From Aulostomus chinensis (lineage: Eukaryota > Chordata > Actinopteri > Syngnathiformes > Aulostomidae): DNA of 64,000 nucleotides. A program made the position numbers and the translations under genes. The notes under the pieces were generated by a model. The model was not told the origin of the DNA. It searched no databases and saw only the letters and a program-made list of their open reading frames with translations. Each line of letters starts with the position of its first letter. Positions within the stretch are counted from its first letter, which is position 1. Positions 34,890 to 45,918 of this stretch are shown here, piece by piece. The stretch is taken from positions 77,001 through 141,000 of the forward strand of contig JBBMOA010000012.1 in the NCBI GenBank assembly GCA_037954235.1, read 5' to 3'.

Positions 34890-35001
34890 GGTACTGTCTG
34901 TGTGGATAGAAGTGCTATGGTATGAAGCTGTTCCAGCCGCAACTTCTGCATCTGCAACAGCTACTGCTGATGCCTGTGGTACTGCTCCTCAGTGATGCCC
35001 C
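34890..35001 (-). pseudogene. epc2: epc2 remnant exon, glutamine-rich, with in-frame stop
   Basis: After acceptor ACCAGCAG the translation is GITEEQYHRHQQ, stop, LLQMQKLRLEQL, against the family's GGITEEQFQTHQQQLVQMQR. The TAG at 34961-34963 replaces a glutamine codon (CAG). The left boundary is approximate. Confidence 0.8.
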
Positions 35002-35567
35002 CTGCTGGTAGATACACACAATTCTCAACTGTTCACATGGAGAGCAACACACTGTTCAGCTGTTCAGTTAAAGCTGCAGCAGATGTGCACCTCCGTTGTG
35101 ATTATGTGTGGTTTACCGGGCAATCTGGAAGTCACATCTACATGCTAGCTAGGGCAAAGAGATTAAAACACAAGATGTTTTGGAGATGGGAAGCATTGTT
35201 AGCAGAGGCAGTTAGCATAAAACAAGCAGATTCTATGTTTTGACAGCTACAGTCCTGGCTCCCCAAACATCATCTCATAAACAAAGGCCCACCACATGTA
35301 GGAAGCCAGCAGAGCCCAACATACATGTAAGTGTCTCCTGTGCTGAGACTGAGGAGACGATGAAGCTGACAGCGGATCTGATGGATCCAAGCCATTTAGA
35401 GACACTCGTCTCTGTTGCCAGAGACGGAACAAAGTCTGACACACAAAGCATCAGGACGAACTCAGCTGATTCACTTTAGTTATTATTTCTATGTTTTTCT
35501 ACATTCCACACATTTATATTTCTAAGTAAAAAGTATTTATACAATGAACAAAATATTTTCATAAACA

Positions 35568-35780
35568 CTACCCCAGTACACGAAGCTGTAGCACTGCAGA
35601 GGCCCCCACAGCATCATAGAAAGTCTGTAGTAGGGCCCTGCTAACCCTGAAGGACCTCAGTCTCCTCAGCAGGTGGCGGCGACTCTGGTCCTTCTGGTCG
35701 AGGGCATTGGTGTTGTCAGTCCAGTCCAGTTTATTGTTCATGTGAACACCCAGGTACTTGAATGAGTCCACTATCTCAAT
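35568..35780 (-). mobile_element. L2/Rex LINE C-terminal fragment
   Basis: Frame reads SFKYLGVHMNNKLDWTDNTN and LLRRLRSFRVSRALLQTFYD, typical LINE C-terminal text. Confidence 0.75.
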
Positions 35781-35781
35781 T

Positions 35782-36621
35782 AGGGATGTAACGATTCGCT
35801 CAACTCACGATACGGTACGCTTCACGATTATTTTGTTCACGAAACAATTCACTCACGATTTTTTTTCAATCAAAATGAGATACAGACAAATTTTGAACAA
35901 ATAAAATGAAATTTTATTCATAGGAAATAGTGCAATTGAAATGATCATCTTAAATAAAGGTCTATTTTCTTTACAGAAATACTGCACATCATCATTTATC
36001 TCCTTTCATCACAGGAAAATTATTTAACTGATGTCATTCAACATCTGAAATAACAAAAACTCAAAAAAGGTCCTTTCTTCACAGAAACACTCTAAAACAC
36101 TATTTGTGTCCTCTTAAAAAAGTGCAACTGAAATAGTTATCCACTTAAAGAATGAGTGGATTTTTAAAAACATAACCCTACATAAAATCTGAAGATTCTT
36201 TGTTTACAGAAACACTGCAAATCACCATTTATCTTTTCTTATTAGGAGTAAATTATTTACCTTGTTAACTGTGAACATCTGAAATGACAAATATACATCT
36301 TAACCCCAAAAAGTCCTATCTTTACAGAAACACTGTAATACACATTCTTTGGGTCCTCTTAAAAAAGGTGGGACTGAAATAGTTATCCATTTTAATGATA
36401 AAGAATATCTGGATCTTTAAAAACGAATCCCAGCCTCATCAAACTAATTACATACAAAAACATAAAATCTCTTCAAATAAACTAAGGCTTGCCTGTGCAG
36501 CTTGGCATTTTCAGGTTTCTCTTGAGGAAAATCAACATGTCGACATTCAAAAAATAAAACAAAAACAAAAACCCACCAGAAGAGAAGCAGATTAAAGTCC
36601 CAGTTCATCTTCATAACCCTT
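35782..36621. mobile_element. hAT-like non-autonomous fragment with internal repeat
   Basis: Starts with TTAGGGATGTAACGATTCGC, an end type seen in fish hAT elements. The interior has two related copies about 255 bp apart (around 35930-36170 and 36190-36420, sharing AACTGAAATAGTTATCCA-like text). The L1 inserted at 36622-36633 ends it. Confidence 0.5.
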
Positions 36622-36763
36622 AAAAATGCTGGTAGTGACTTCCGGTATGACGGCAAACTAGGCAGACGTGTTTATCGCTCCTCCGTAAAACTCTATCGAA
36701 ATAACTATAAAAAACTAAACTCTGTGACTCAAAAAGAGACGTCGGTGCGTCCGAAGTTCGCTA

Positions 36764-37657
36764 ATGCCGTCAACACAACAGAGTAAGAGCCGCAGCAAAG
36801 CTTCACAGTCTAAAACAGAATTTACTCCGGCCAAACCGAGCGGAGAGGCTAAAGCCAATGCTAGCGTAATGTCAGAGGAGACCGCGGCTGCAACTACAAA
36901 CTCCCAGCCAATTCTCCAAGCCATCATAGAGCTTAAAAACAACTTCTCGGGCAGACTCGACGGCTCCTCAGGCAGATTCGACGGCGTTTTGGCAGCAATT
37001 GAAGGGATGAGAAGGGAGACTGGTGAATGCATTGAACGTTTGGAAAGTTCTGAGACGCGGATCTCCGCCGCTGAAGACACTGTTGCTACTTTAGAAGCTA
37101 AAGTGACGTGGCTCGAAAATAAAAATAAGGAAATGAAAAATAAGATCGTCGACCTCCAAGCAAGATCCAGAAGATCCAACCTGAGGCTGGTAAACCTCCC
37201 GGAGGGAGTGGAGGGAGACGACGTGTGCGCCTTTCTGGAGGCTTGGATCCCAGAGGCGCTGAGCTGGCCATCCTCGCACCCAAAGCAGACGCTGGAGAGA
37301 GCGCACCGGGTCGGGCCGAGAGGCGATTCAAGTTCAACTCCAAGAACACTAATTATGAAGTTCCTGAGTGACCGAGACAAGTCGGCGGTGTTGGCAGCGA
37401 TTAAGATTAAAAAACAGGTTTTCTACAAAGAAAGAGCGGTGCGGTTCTACCCCGACCTGGCAGCAGGAATACATAAGAAGCAAAAGGCTTTCGACTCCGT
37501 GAGGGCGCAACTGCGCAACATGGGGATAAGAATCGGCATACGGTTCCCTGCCAAACTGATGGTGACCCACAAGGATAGAGTACGCTCCTTTGATAAGCCG
37601 GCGGACGTGGAGGCTTTCATTCAGCGAATCCAGGAGGGGGAAGGGAGAGATGAGTAA
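36764..37657 (+). CDS. L1 ORF1 RNA-binding protein
   Basis: Intact 297-residue frame. Low-complexity N-terminus, coiled coil about 50-134 (heptads in LESSETRISAAEDTVATLEA and LENKNKEMKNKIVDLQ), an RRM-like domain from about 135 (RRSNLRLVNLPEGVEGDDV) and the C-terminal domain (FYKERAVRFYPDLAAGIHKK). In L1 elements this protein trimerises through the coiled coil, binds the element RNA and acts as a chaperone. No internal stop, so this half of the element looks functional, unlike ORF2. Confidence 0.9.
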   Translation: MPSTQQSKSRSKASQSKTEFTPAKPSGEAKANASVMSEETAAATTNSQPILQAIIELKNNFSGRLDGSSGRFDGVLAAIEGMRRETGECIERLESSETRISAAEDTVATLEAKVTWLENKNKEMKNKIVDLQARSRRSNLRLVNLPEGVEGDDVCAFLEAWIPEALSWPSSHPKQTLERAHRVGPRGDSSSTPRTLIMKFLSDRDKSAVLAAIKIKKQVFYKERAVRFYPDLAAGIHKKQKAFDSVRAQLRNMGIRIGIRFPAKLMVTHKDRVRSFDKPADVEAFIQRIQEGEGRDE

Positions 37658-38380
37658 CGTCTATGAGCTAATAATCTGCAGTATTAACAATGTGTACCAC
37701 GCAACATGCCTTAATCTGTAAATGGAAAACACATACCTTTATTTGTGTTAGAGTTAAAAGTCGCTTGAGAGGTCTTGTTGAAAAAAGGGCAGTGATGAAC
37801 CCTCAAAGCTGACAGCCAGACGGGCTGAGGAGCAGGGCTTGATTATAACTAACTGCTAACTTCCCAGCAGGTAGCTGAAGGCTTTTTCTGTTTATTTTTT
37901 ACATGTGGTCACTGCTGAACTAAAGAAAGAAAAAAGTAATTTACAGTGGGTTGGAATCACGCCCTGTTTTATTTAGCCTTATCACTTGCTTCCAAGCTCA
38001 GCTAACATTTTTTCTGTTCTGCCAGTTTTTCTGTAAATTTATTTATTTTACTGTTTTTTTTTCTCTCTCTTTCTTTTTCTTGAATTCTTAATTTACCTTA
38101 TATGAAGGCTTGCAGAAATGTAAGAGTTTAGTTTAATTTAATTTAAGGAGGTAAGATCATGTTAGAGATAGGAGGATTAGAAATACAGGGCCTCTCCTCA
38201 CTAGGTGTGGAATGGCCCTTCGGTCAACTGGAGTATAGAAGTGGGAGGGAATGGGATACCAGGGGTTTTAGAACACGGTGTTTTGTTCAGGTTTGCACCG
38301 TTTATGTGCGTTGTTGTTTGTGCGATGTAAGGGTACCACTCCAAACGTTTTCATGAGTACTTCATTAGAAATCAGACTCT
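37658..38380 (+). other. L1 inter-ORF spacer
   Basis: T-rich, no coding frame of note. Unusually long for an L1 spacer. Confidence 0.6.
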
Positions 38381-39028
38381 ATGGCCAACGGATTAGAAAT
38401 TAAATTTACATCTTGGAACTGCAGAGGGCTGCAAAAACTTAAAAAAGTAAAACAAGTAATGGGAAGGTTAAAAGATATTCACTCTCAAATCATTTTCCTA
38501 CAAGAAACACACTTAGCTATAGATGAGGACTCTAAGATCAGGAGGAGGTGGCGGGGGCAGGTTCTCTCAGCGCCTTTCACTACTCAGGCAAGAGGGGTTA
38601 TGACACTTATTCACAGCTCCATCCCGCTAAATGTCATAAAAGTAATAGCAGACAAATGGGGTAGATACCTTATTATTCAAGGCATCCTGTACGATGAATG
38701 CCTAAATCTGGTCAACATATATGCACCCAATAATGATGATCCAATCTTTTTTAGTAACTTATTTCTCACCCTGTCAATACTCAATGGCAAATACATTATT
38801 GCTGGTGATTTTAATTGTACTCTTGACCCTACAAAGGACCGAACGTCTCATTTTGAAGTTCCAAAACAAGAAAAATCAAGCAAAAAACACTTTTATTGGA
38901 GACAAGAATTAAAAACATTGAAAATGTATATTTTAAGAGCCCATGTCCTAGGATTCATCGAAATCTGTTACTACTTAGAGCACAATACAATGAAATATCA
39001 GCAGGGAAAGCTGCAGCTAACCTCTTAA
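38381..39028 (+). pseudogene. L1 ORF2 endonuclease part, internally deleted
   Basis: APE-type endonuclease motifs TSWNCRGLQ, IFLQETHLA, LVNIYAPN and IIAGDFNCTLDPTKDRT are present. After about 38880 the text jumps to ORF2 linker in other frames, so the catalytic SDH region is missing. Confidence 0.85.
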
Positions 39029-39103
39029 AACTCAAACAATGTTTTTTCGACCAAGGGGAAAAGCCAGGTAAAATCCTTGCATGGCGCATAAAGCAACTCC
39101 AAA

Positions 39104-41832
39104 TTGAAAGATCTATTACAGTACTTAAAAAATCACAAAGGAGAATCTATCACTGACCCAGTTATAATCAAAAGAAATTTTAGAGACTACTATGAAAGGT
39201 TATATAGTTCTGAAGCTGATGGGAGACTAAGCCACACATTCCTAAACAATCTTATTATCCCCAAAATATTAGATACTGAGAGCTCTATGCTGGGAGCAAA
39301 CTTGACTATAGAAGAGATTTCTGAAGCAATAAAATGTATGAAATCTGGTAAAGCAGCAGGGCCAGATGGCCTGCCCATTGATCTTTATAAAAAATTGGAA
39401 TCAAAACTAAGGACACCCCTTCTGAATATGTTCACTGAATCAATTCAAAATGGAATTCTCCCCCCCCCCCCCCTCCCTTAGAGGGGCTCTAATAACATTA
39501 CTCCCTAAACCTGGTAAATCAAATGATAAATGTGAAAACTTAAGGCCAATTAGTCTGCTAAATTCTGACTTGAAGATACTTAGTAAAATACTGGCAAAAA
39601 GACTTGAACCTCTACTTCCTAAAATAATAAAAAATGATCAAAATGGATTTATGATGGGCCTACAGGGCTTCCATAATGTGAGAAGAGTCTTGAACATTCT
39701 ACACGACCAGCGCAATGCTTCGGACACAGCTTTCTTAGCTTTAGATGCGGAAAAGGCCTTTGACAGGGGGGAATGGGTCTACTTATTTGAGGTTCTTAGC
39801 CATTTCGGACTAGGTGAGGGGTTTTGCAACTGGGTTAATCTTCTATACAATGATCCATATGCTGAAATAATCACAAATAATAACATCTCCAAACCGATAA
39901 AAATTAGTCGAGGCTGTAGACAGGGATGCCCACTATCTCCCCTCTTGTTCATTATAGCTATTGAACCATTTGCCATTGCTGTGAGAGAGCATGACTCAAT
40001 CACAGGTATAAGCATAGGGGGCATAGACCACAAAATAGCTCTTTACGCTGATGATATCATCCTTTTCCTCAAAAAATTAGAAAATTCTATCCCAACTCTT
40101 TTGGAATTAATTGATAAATTTGGTAATATTTCTGGTTATAAAGTCAACAATACAAAATCCTCCATAATGCTACTCAACATGAATGAGAGGGTAACTCCAC
40201 CAACATCCACTAGTCATTTCAGAATTGCTGATAATTTCACATATTTGGGCATTCATATTGTCCCTGATTTACAAAATATTGCAGAGGTCAATTATACTCC
40301 AATTATCTCAGATATTAATGAGACAATTGACAGATGGTCGAATCTATGAATTTCTTTGATAGGTAGGAATAATATACTTAAAATGAGCATTCTCCCGAAA
40401 CTCCTATATCTTTTTCAAAGCATCCCCCTGCCACCTCCACCTTATTTCTTCCCCAGAATGAAAAAAGTATTTAATAATTTTTTATGGAACAACAAGCGCC
40501 CCAGGCTACGTTTGTCCCTCCTATATTTGCCTTACGATAGGGGAGGGCTACAATGCCCAAATCTGCGCTGGTATTACTGGGCATCCCAATTGAGAACGCT
40601 AATGTTTTACTACACTTCTGACGCACCCCTATCATGGAGAGATATTGAGTCACACTCACTAAAAGTTACTCTGCCCTCTTATCTATATTCAAATGAACCT
40701 AAAAACCTAAAAAAGCTTTCTGACAAACCCATTCTGAAGTACATGATCGGAGTATTGCAAGAAGTTAGGAGACATTTGAAGGATTCACCCCCTCTTTCCA
40801 GCCTTGCCCCATTTTGGGGTAATAACTACTTTGTCCCAGGCAGGGCAGATGCTGGTTTTAAACTGTGGGCAGATAGAGGGATTAAACAAATAAAAGACAT
40901 TTTTGGAAATGATGGGAATATTCTAACATTTGAAGAATTAATAAGAATACACAACATTCCTCGTAAATATTTCTTTAAATATTTACAACTAAAAAGTTTT
41001 CTTAAGAAAAAACACGATTGTCTATCTTGCCCTCCCCTATTTCCACTGGAGAAAGTTCTTAACAAAAACCCTTTGGGAAAGGGGATAATCTCTGAATTTT
41101 ATAATTTGTTGGTGGACTTTTCCCCTGATTCATCTTTATCTAAAATGAATGCATGGAAAACAGATTTACAGGAGGAACTAACAGTAGAACAGTGGAACAA
41201 GGCGTGTAAAATAGCCCAATCTAGAACGAGTAATACAAGATCAAAATTCCTACAATATAATTGGCTAATGAGTGTATGTCACACCAGAAAAACTAAATAA
41301 ATTCAACCCAAACATACCAGACACTTGCTTTAGATGCGGTGAAGATAAGGGTACATTATTTCACTGTATATGGCTCTGCCCAAGAATAAAGGAATTGTGG
41401 GAGCAAGTTATTAAGGTTGTGCAGGATATTCTCTCAATCAGATTACAATTAGAGCCTAAATTTGTGTTGCTGGGTCTATATCCAGCTAGGCACAATTTAA
41501 AACCCTACCAACAAATTTTCGTTGACCTGTGTCTACTACAAGCAAAAAGAGTGATTGCTTTAACATGGAAAACGATGGGCAGGCCTGGGATTGGTCGATG
41601 GTTTGGAGAATTGTCTGCATGTCTGCCATTAGAAAAGATCACATACATTCTTAAGGACAAACAGGAGTTGTTTCAGAAAGTGTGGGGACAGTTTATTCAC
41701 TACACAGAGAACAATGACTTATCTCATCTGATGAACGAACCTGGATCAGAAGAATTGCCCTCTGCATGGCCGCGGCCACTAACTCTCAGTCTCTTCAATT
41801 TTGGACTGTACTGCAACATCTGGAACATTTAA
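39104..41832 (+). pseudogene. L1 ORF2 reverse transcriptase and C-terminus, frameshifted
   Basis: Frames 39104-39481, 39450-40349, 40356-41300 and 41272-41832 join in order. Motifs: SGKAAGPDGLPIDLYKK, RPISLLNSDLKILSKILAKR, LDAEKAFDR, GCRQGCPLSPLLF, the catalytic YADDIILF, and the cysteine motif CFRCGEDKGTLFHCIWLC. Breaks: the C homopolymer near 39462-39475, a TGA after RWSNL at about 40347, and a shift near 41285-41300. Reverse transcriptase activity is not expected. Confidence 0.87.
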
Positions 41833-41991
41833 ATGGACTCTCGTGAACTATTGCCTTTGTTGAAAACCCCTGATCACCTTGTTTTGTTTGTTATGTGTTG
41901 TTATGTCTATGTTTATATAAAACTAATAAACATATTGTTGAAAAAAAATGCTGGTGGTGAACAAGACAAAGTCGAGTGATTCAGGTCTCAC

Positions 41992-42175
41992 CTTCCTGGT
42001 CTGCATCTTAACACCACATAGGCGTGACTGTTGGCCTCGTCTCTGCTCTCCTGCTTGATCTGAGGAACCAGCTTCAGACCAGGCCAGCTCCGCCTCTTCC
42101 TCTGCCAGTGGTCATGTACACACTTCAGCATTTCTTCCTCTTTCAGCAAAAGTTTGCCTCAGACAGTGACCCCAA
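41992..42175 (-). pseudogene. epc2: epc2 remnant exon, end of EPcA domain
   Basis: One frame reads LKEEEMLKCVHDHWQRKRR, then LVPQIKQESRDEANSHAYV, against the family's AVYDYWVRKRKNCRG and LIPQIKQEKRDGS. The preceding EAKLLL stretch needs one more base, so it is out of frame. Near the end, TATGTGGTGTT runs straight into the KMQTRK codons, so the FRRRTE stretch is gone and the frame breaks. Donor GTGAGA and acceptor TTTTTAG are still present. Confidence 0.82.
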
Positions 42176-42640
42176 CTAAAAACCAGAGCCGCAGGTCAGA
42201 ACCGGGAACCATCTGAGATCCAGAGCCTTGTTTGGACTAGAACTGCAGGTCAAGTTTGTAGTTGGCTCATTAGTGTGTATTTGTGAACAGTCTATGTTCA
42301 TGTATTTTCTTTAGTCATTCAGTACTGAAGCAGCAAAACATGCTGGTTTGAACCAGGAAATGGAGGCGGGCAGCTCACTCCCACGAATCCCCACCTCACT
42401 ACCTACAGAACACCACAAGCCTCCTCTCCTCATTTTAAAGAGGGACGAGCTTGTTGAAAATGATGAAGGTGCACGTGGCACCAGGGCATCCTAGGTTGCA
42501 GGTCTATAATCAATTTTATAGTCGTATCATCTGACCTGCAGCCGTATGTTCTGGACACTCGGGTAAAGAGAGGAGCTGAGCTGTCAACTGATCACCATCT
42601 GGTGATGAGTTGGATCTCTCACAACCAGCTTAATTAGTTA
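42176..42640. other. gap between epc2 remnant and LINE
   Basis: No epc2 upstream exon found here. No repeat named. Confidence 0.45.
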
Positions 42641-42649
42641 GCAGCTCCG

Positions 42650-44640
42650 CCCCGTAAAGCTCCAACCTGGAAAGGGAAGGAAGTCGCATAACTGATGCCA
42701 CGCCCCCATCCCCGTGACCATGGGGATGGGAGGGGTAGACGCCACGCAGACCTGGCAGGCCCAAACGAGTAGTGAGGGTTTGTAGGGAACGCCTGGTGGA
42801 AGAACCAGTCAGAATGATCTTCAACTTCCACCTCCGGCAGAGCTTTGACCACATCCCGGGGGCAGTGGGGGACATTGAGTCAGAGTGGATCATGTTCTGC
42901 TCTGCCATTGTCAAGGTGGCTGTTGTGTGCTGTGGCTGTAAGGCTTCTGGGGCTGGTCCCAGCGGTAATCCTGAACCCACTGGTGGACACCAGAGGTGAG
43001 GGGAGCCGTCAGGCTGAAGAAGGAGGCTTACAGGGCATGGTTGGCCTGTGGGTCTCCAGAGGCAGCCGACCGGCAGGCCAAGCGCTGTGCAGCCATGGCG
43101 GTCGCCAAGGCAAAGACTTGGGCGTGGGAGGAGTTCGGTGAGGCCATGGAGAATGACTATCGGTCGGCTCCAAAAAGGTTCTGGCAAACCGTCCGTCGCC
43201 TCAGGGTGGAAGGCGACAACTTGCCCACACTGTTTACAGTGGGGACGGGAGGCTGCTGACGTCAACTGGGGAGATGATTGGGCGGTGGAAGGAATACTTT
43301 GAGGAACTCCTCAATCCCACCAACACGTACTCCACGGAGGAGACAGAGTTTGGGGAGTGCTTGGGGGGGGGGGTCATCCAATCTCTGGGGCAGAAGTCAC
43401 CTGAGGCAGTTGAGCAACTCTGCAGTGGCAGAGCTCTGGGGGTGGATGAGATCCGCAGGGAAATAGGAGTTTGCCCAACCAGTCAACGTGTTTTGAGGGG
43501 TCGAGTTTGTTCCATCACATTTTATGGTGTATTTGTTCTACACAGAGTTTGGGGAGTGCTTGGGGGAGGGGGGGGGGGGGTCGTCCAATCTCCGGGGCAG
43601 AAGTCACAGAGGCAGTTAAGCAACTCTGCGGTGGCAGAGCTCAGGGGTGGATGAGATCCACCCTGGGTATCTCAAGGCTCTGGATGTTGTGGGGCTGTCT
43701 TGGCTGACACGTCTCTGCAACATTGCGTGGACATCGGGGGCAGTGCCTTTGGAGTGGCAGACCGGGGTGGTGGTCCCCATCTTTAAGAAAGGGGACCAGA
43801 GGGTGTGTTCCAACTACCGGGGATCACACTCCTCAGCCTCCCTGGGAAGATCTATGCCAGGGTACTGTAGAGGAGGGTCAGGGCGATAGTCGAACCTCTG
43901 ATTGAGGAGGAGCAGTGTGGTTTTCATCCCAGCCGTGGAATCGTGGATCAGCGCTTCAACGTTGTTGGGGTGCTGGAGGGGGCATGGGAGTTTGCCGAAC
44001 CAGTCCACATGTGTTTTGTGGATCTGGAGAAGGCTTTTGACCGTGTTCCTAGGGGCACCTTGTGGGGGGGTACTCCAGGAGTATGAGGTGGATGGCCCCT
44101 TACTGAGGTCCGTTCAGTCTTTCCACTGGAGGAGTGAGAGTGTGGTCCACGTTGCCGGCAGTAAGTCGGACTTGTTCCCGGTGAGGGTTGGACTCCGCCA
44201 AGGCTGCTCTTTGTCACCGGTTCTATTCATAACCTTTATGGACAAAATTTCTAGGCGCAGCTGGGTGGTGGAGGGGGTCGAGTTGGTGGTGGGAGGATTT
44301 TGTCTCTCTCTCTTTCGTGTATCGTCTTCAAGCATCGTCTTTAAGTATCTCAGGGTCTTGTTCACGAGTGAGGGTAGGATGGAGTGGGAGATTGACAGGC
44401 GGATTGGGGCGGCATCCGCAGTGCTGCGGGTGCTAAACCAGTCCGTTGTGGTAAAGAGGGAGCTCAGCCAAAAGGCGAGGCTCTCGATTTACTGGTCAAT
44501 CTACGTTCCAACCCTCACCTGTGGTCATGAGCTTTGGGTAATGACCAAAAGAACAAGATTGCGAATACAAGCGGCCGAATTGAGTTTCCTCCTCAGGGAA
44601 GCTGGTGAAATTACATTATGCGCGTTATGCCCATGATGCG
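42650..44640 (+). mobile_element. non-LTR retrotransposon ORF2 fragment, rearranged
   Basis: Plus-strand pieces: AMAVAKAKTWAWEEFGEAME (42996-43259), IGRWKEYFEELLNPTNTYST (43274 on), DEIHPGYLKALDVVGLSWLT (43647 on), FVDLEKAFDRVPRGTL, VGLRQGCSLSPVLFITFMDK, GRMEWEIDRRIGAASAVLRV and YVPTLTCGHELWVMTKRTR (43902-44636). The catalytic FADD block is missing, a segment is duplicated near 43340-43650, and there are many frame breaks. Clade not certain. Confidence 0.82.
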
Positions 44641-44659
44641 CGCGCTCATTAACAGCAAG

Positions 44660-44880
44660 AACAGTCTAGTACCAGGTTTTGAATGGGTGTGTATGTGAAA
44701 ACCGGCTCCGGGCCGTCTGGCCCAGTTGCCTCATGGGTGTTGGGGGGGCTGGGACACTGTTTAGTTTGTATTTGTAGTGTTTTTAGTGCTGCTGATGTGT
44801 TGCTCTGCCGAGCAAACATAATAGGGTCTTCGCCTGAAGTACCTTCAGGCTCAGGCCCTAATAGCAATAACATTGTGCTC
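44660..44880. repeat. dispersed repeat copy A, with degraded hairpin
   Basis: Strongly similar to 50735-50942 (shared TTTTGAATGGGTGTGTATGT, CTGATGTGTTG). The end hairpin is imperfect here (44826-44862). Confidence 0.75.
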
Positions 44881-44977
44881 ATCCTGCTGGACACGGGTAA
44901 GGACAGCTTCCTCTGTTGGATACATCTTGTGATTGAATGTGTTGCAGTTCGTTGAGTACCCAGCGGAGGCACTCTAT

Positions 44978-45112
44978 CTTCTCATGGTAGGCAGTGATGA
45001 GCCACAGCTCCACATCCATGCTGCTTCCTCTCTTCTCTGCAGCAATGAACCTCAGCAGGTTGTCTTGTCTCATTCCATTAAGGCTGTAGATCTCATACCA
45101 TGCCAGGTAGTC
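44978..45112 (-). pseudogene. acvr2a: acvr2a remnant exon 6, kinase, broken donor
   Basis: Reads YEIYSLNGMRQDNLLRFIAA then EKRGSSMDVELWLITAYHEK. Nine bases shorter than the family (three residues missing after W). The base after the final AAG is A, so the intron would start AT, not GT. No later kinase exon is found downstream. Confidence 0.87.
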
Positions 45113-45203
45113 CTACAGACAGAGGTCAAAGGTCTTGTCTAATGGCAGGGGTCAAGGTTCAACTCTCTGGGAAATCAGCCAATGTCACAGTGACGGGACA
45201 AGC

Positions 45204-45347
45204 CTGGAGGGTGAAGATTTTGACAGCCACACGTTCACTGAGCAGCTGAGCTTTCCACACACAACCAAAGCGCCCCCTAGCTTTGACCTCAAGTAGCTGC
45301 AGGGGTTTCTGGCCCAGGACAGGGAAGAAGGGCACAGGACCCAGGTC
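45204..45347 (-). pseudogene. acvr2a: acvr2a remnant exon 5, kinase N-lobe
   Basis: 144 bp, the usual length. Reads VLGQKPLQLLEVKARGRFGC then VWKAQLLSERVAVKIFTLQ, including the glycine loop and the VAVK lysine. The donor position reads GCTTGT instead of GT, so splicing is doubtful. Confidence 0.88.
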
Positions 45348-45763
45348 CTGGAGGAAGAACCATGCAAATGAAGAACTGCAAGGAAGTGTGAAGAAGCTCG
45401 GACTAAGCTGGATCAGACACCAATGACATCTTTCAGTATTGGCACCAGTAAGCCAATCAGCAGGGAGCTGCTTCCCAACATTGAGTGCTGCCGCTGTGAG
45501 ACGTCACAAACAGTTGAGCATGAAGGAATCCCAGTCTGCCAGAACTGGACTCCTGTGTGACTGACGGGTTAAGTTGTTAAGAACATCAAGCTACATACAT
45601 CTACACAATGACATTTCTAAACTTGAATCCTGAATGGTTGAAGCACAGAGCTCTGTACCCACAGAGCAACACAAATGATCCCTGGCTCAATCACAGCTGG
45701 TTCTTCCTCTGTGCAAGGAGAAGTTCCATTGGAGTGAAATGTGTGTGACTGTGCACGTCTCAC

Positions 45764-45918
45764 CTGTGTGGGAACCAGCAGGGCTGGGTTAGCCTGTTGG
45801 TGGTGTCGGTACATCCAGAGGCAGAACAGAAGAATTGTGGTGACCGCCACGATGGGAACCAGTTAGTACATCAGAATGGTCAGCACTGCAGGATTTGGTG
45901 TCACTGGTTTGTTGGTTG
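45764..45918 (-). pseudogene. acvr2a: acvr2a remnant exon 4, transmembrane segment, with stop
   Basis: Reads TNKPVTPNPAVLTILMY, stop, LVPIVAVTTILLFCLWMYRH then HQQANPALLVPTQ. The family has LLYSLVPLMLIAG and FWVYRHHK, so TAA at 45863-45865 replaces a serine codon (TCA) at the membrane entry. Splice sites GTAG and GTGAGA remain. Confidence 0.87.

Larger units (their letters stand above)
36634..41943 (+). mobile_element. L1-type LINE, full-length size, recent insertion
   Basis: A 12-bp duplication AAAAATGCTGGT lies at 36622-36633 and 41944-41955. 5' untranslated region, ORF1, spacer, ORF2 in pieces, and a 3' A-rich end after AATAAACATATTG. About 5.3 kb, plus strand, opposite to the epc2 remnant it splits. 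Confidence 0.92.
32090..42175 (-). pseudogene. epc2: epc2 (enhancer of polycomb 2), decayed and partial
   Basis: EPC2 is normally a roughly 800-residue subunit of the NuA4/TIP60 histone acetyltransferase complex. Four scattered exon remnants keep the family order on the minus strand: 41992-42175 (end of the EPcA domain), about 34890-35001 (glutamine-rich part), 33216-33368, and 32090-32391 ending in SETTVAMEVT followed by a stop, which is the EPC2 C-terminus I recall. Breaks seen: one-base and about 16-base deletions in the first, an in-frame TAG in the second, a frame change in the third. The exons for the N-terminus and for most of the middle were not found. An L1 sits between the first and second remnants. 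Pseudogene status is an inference from several independent lesions. Confidence 0.8.

Noticed and set aside
35240..35479. Small plus-strand gene (79 residues)
   Set aside because: No family resemblance, no splice or promoter support, inside decayed epc2.
42630..43265. 211-residue minus-strand frame
   Set aside because: Shadow of the plus-strand LINE open frame.
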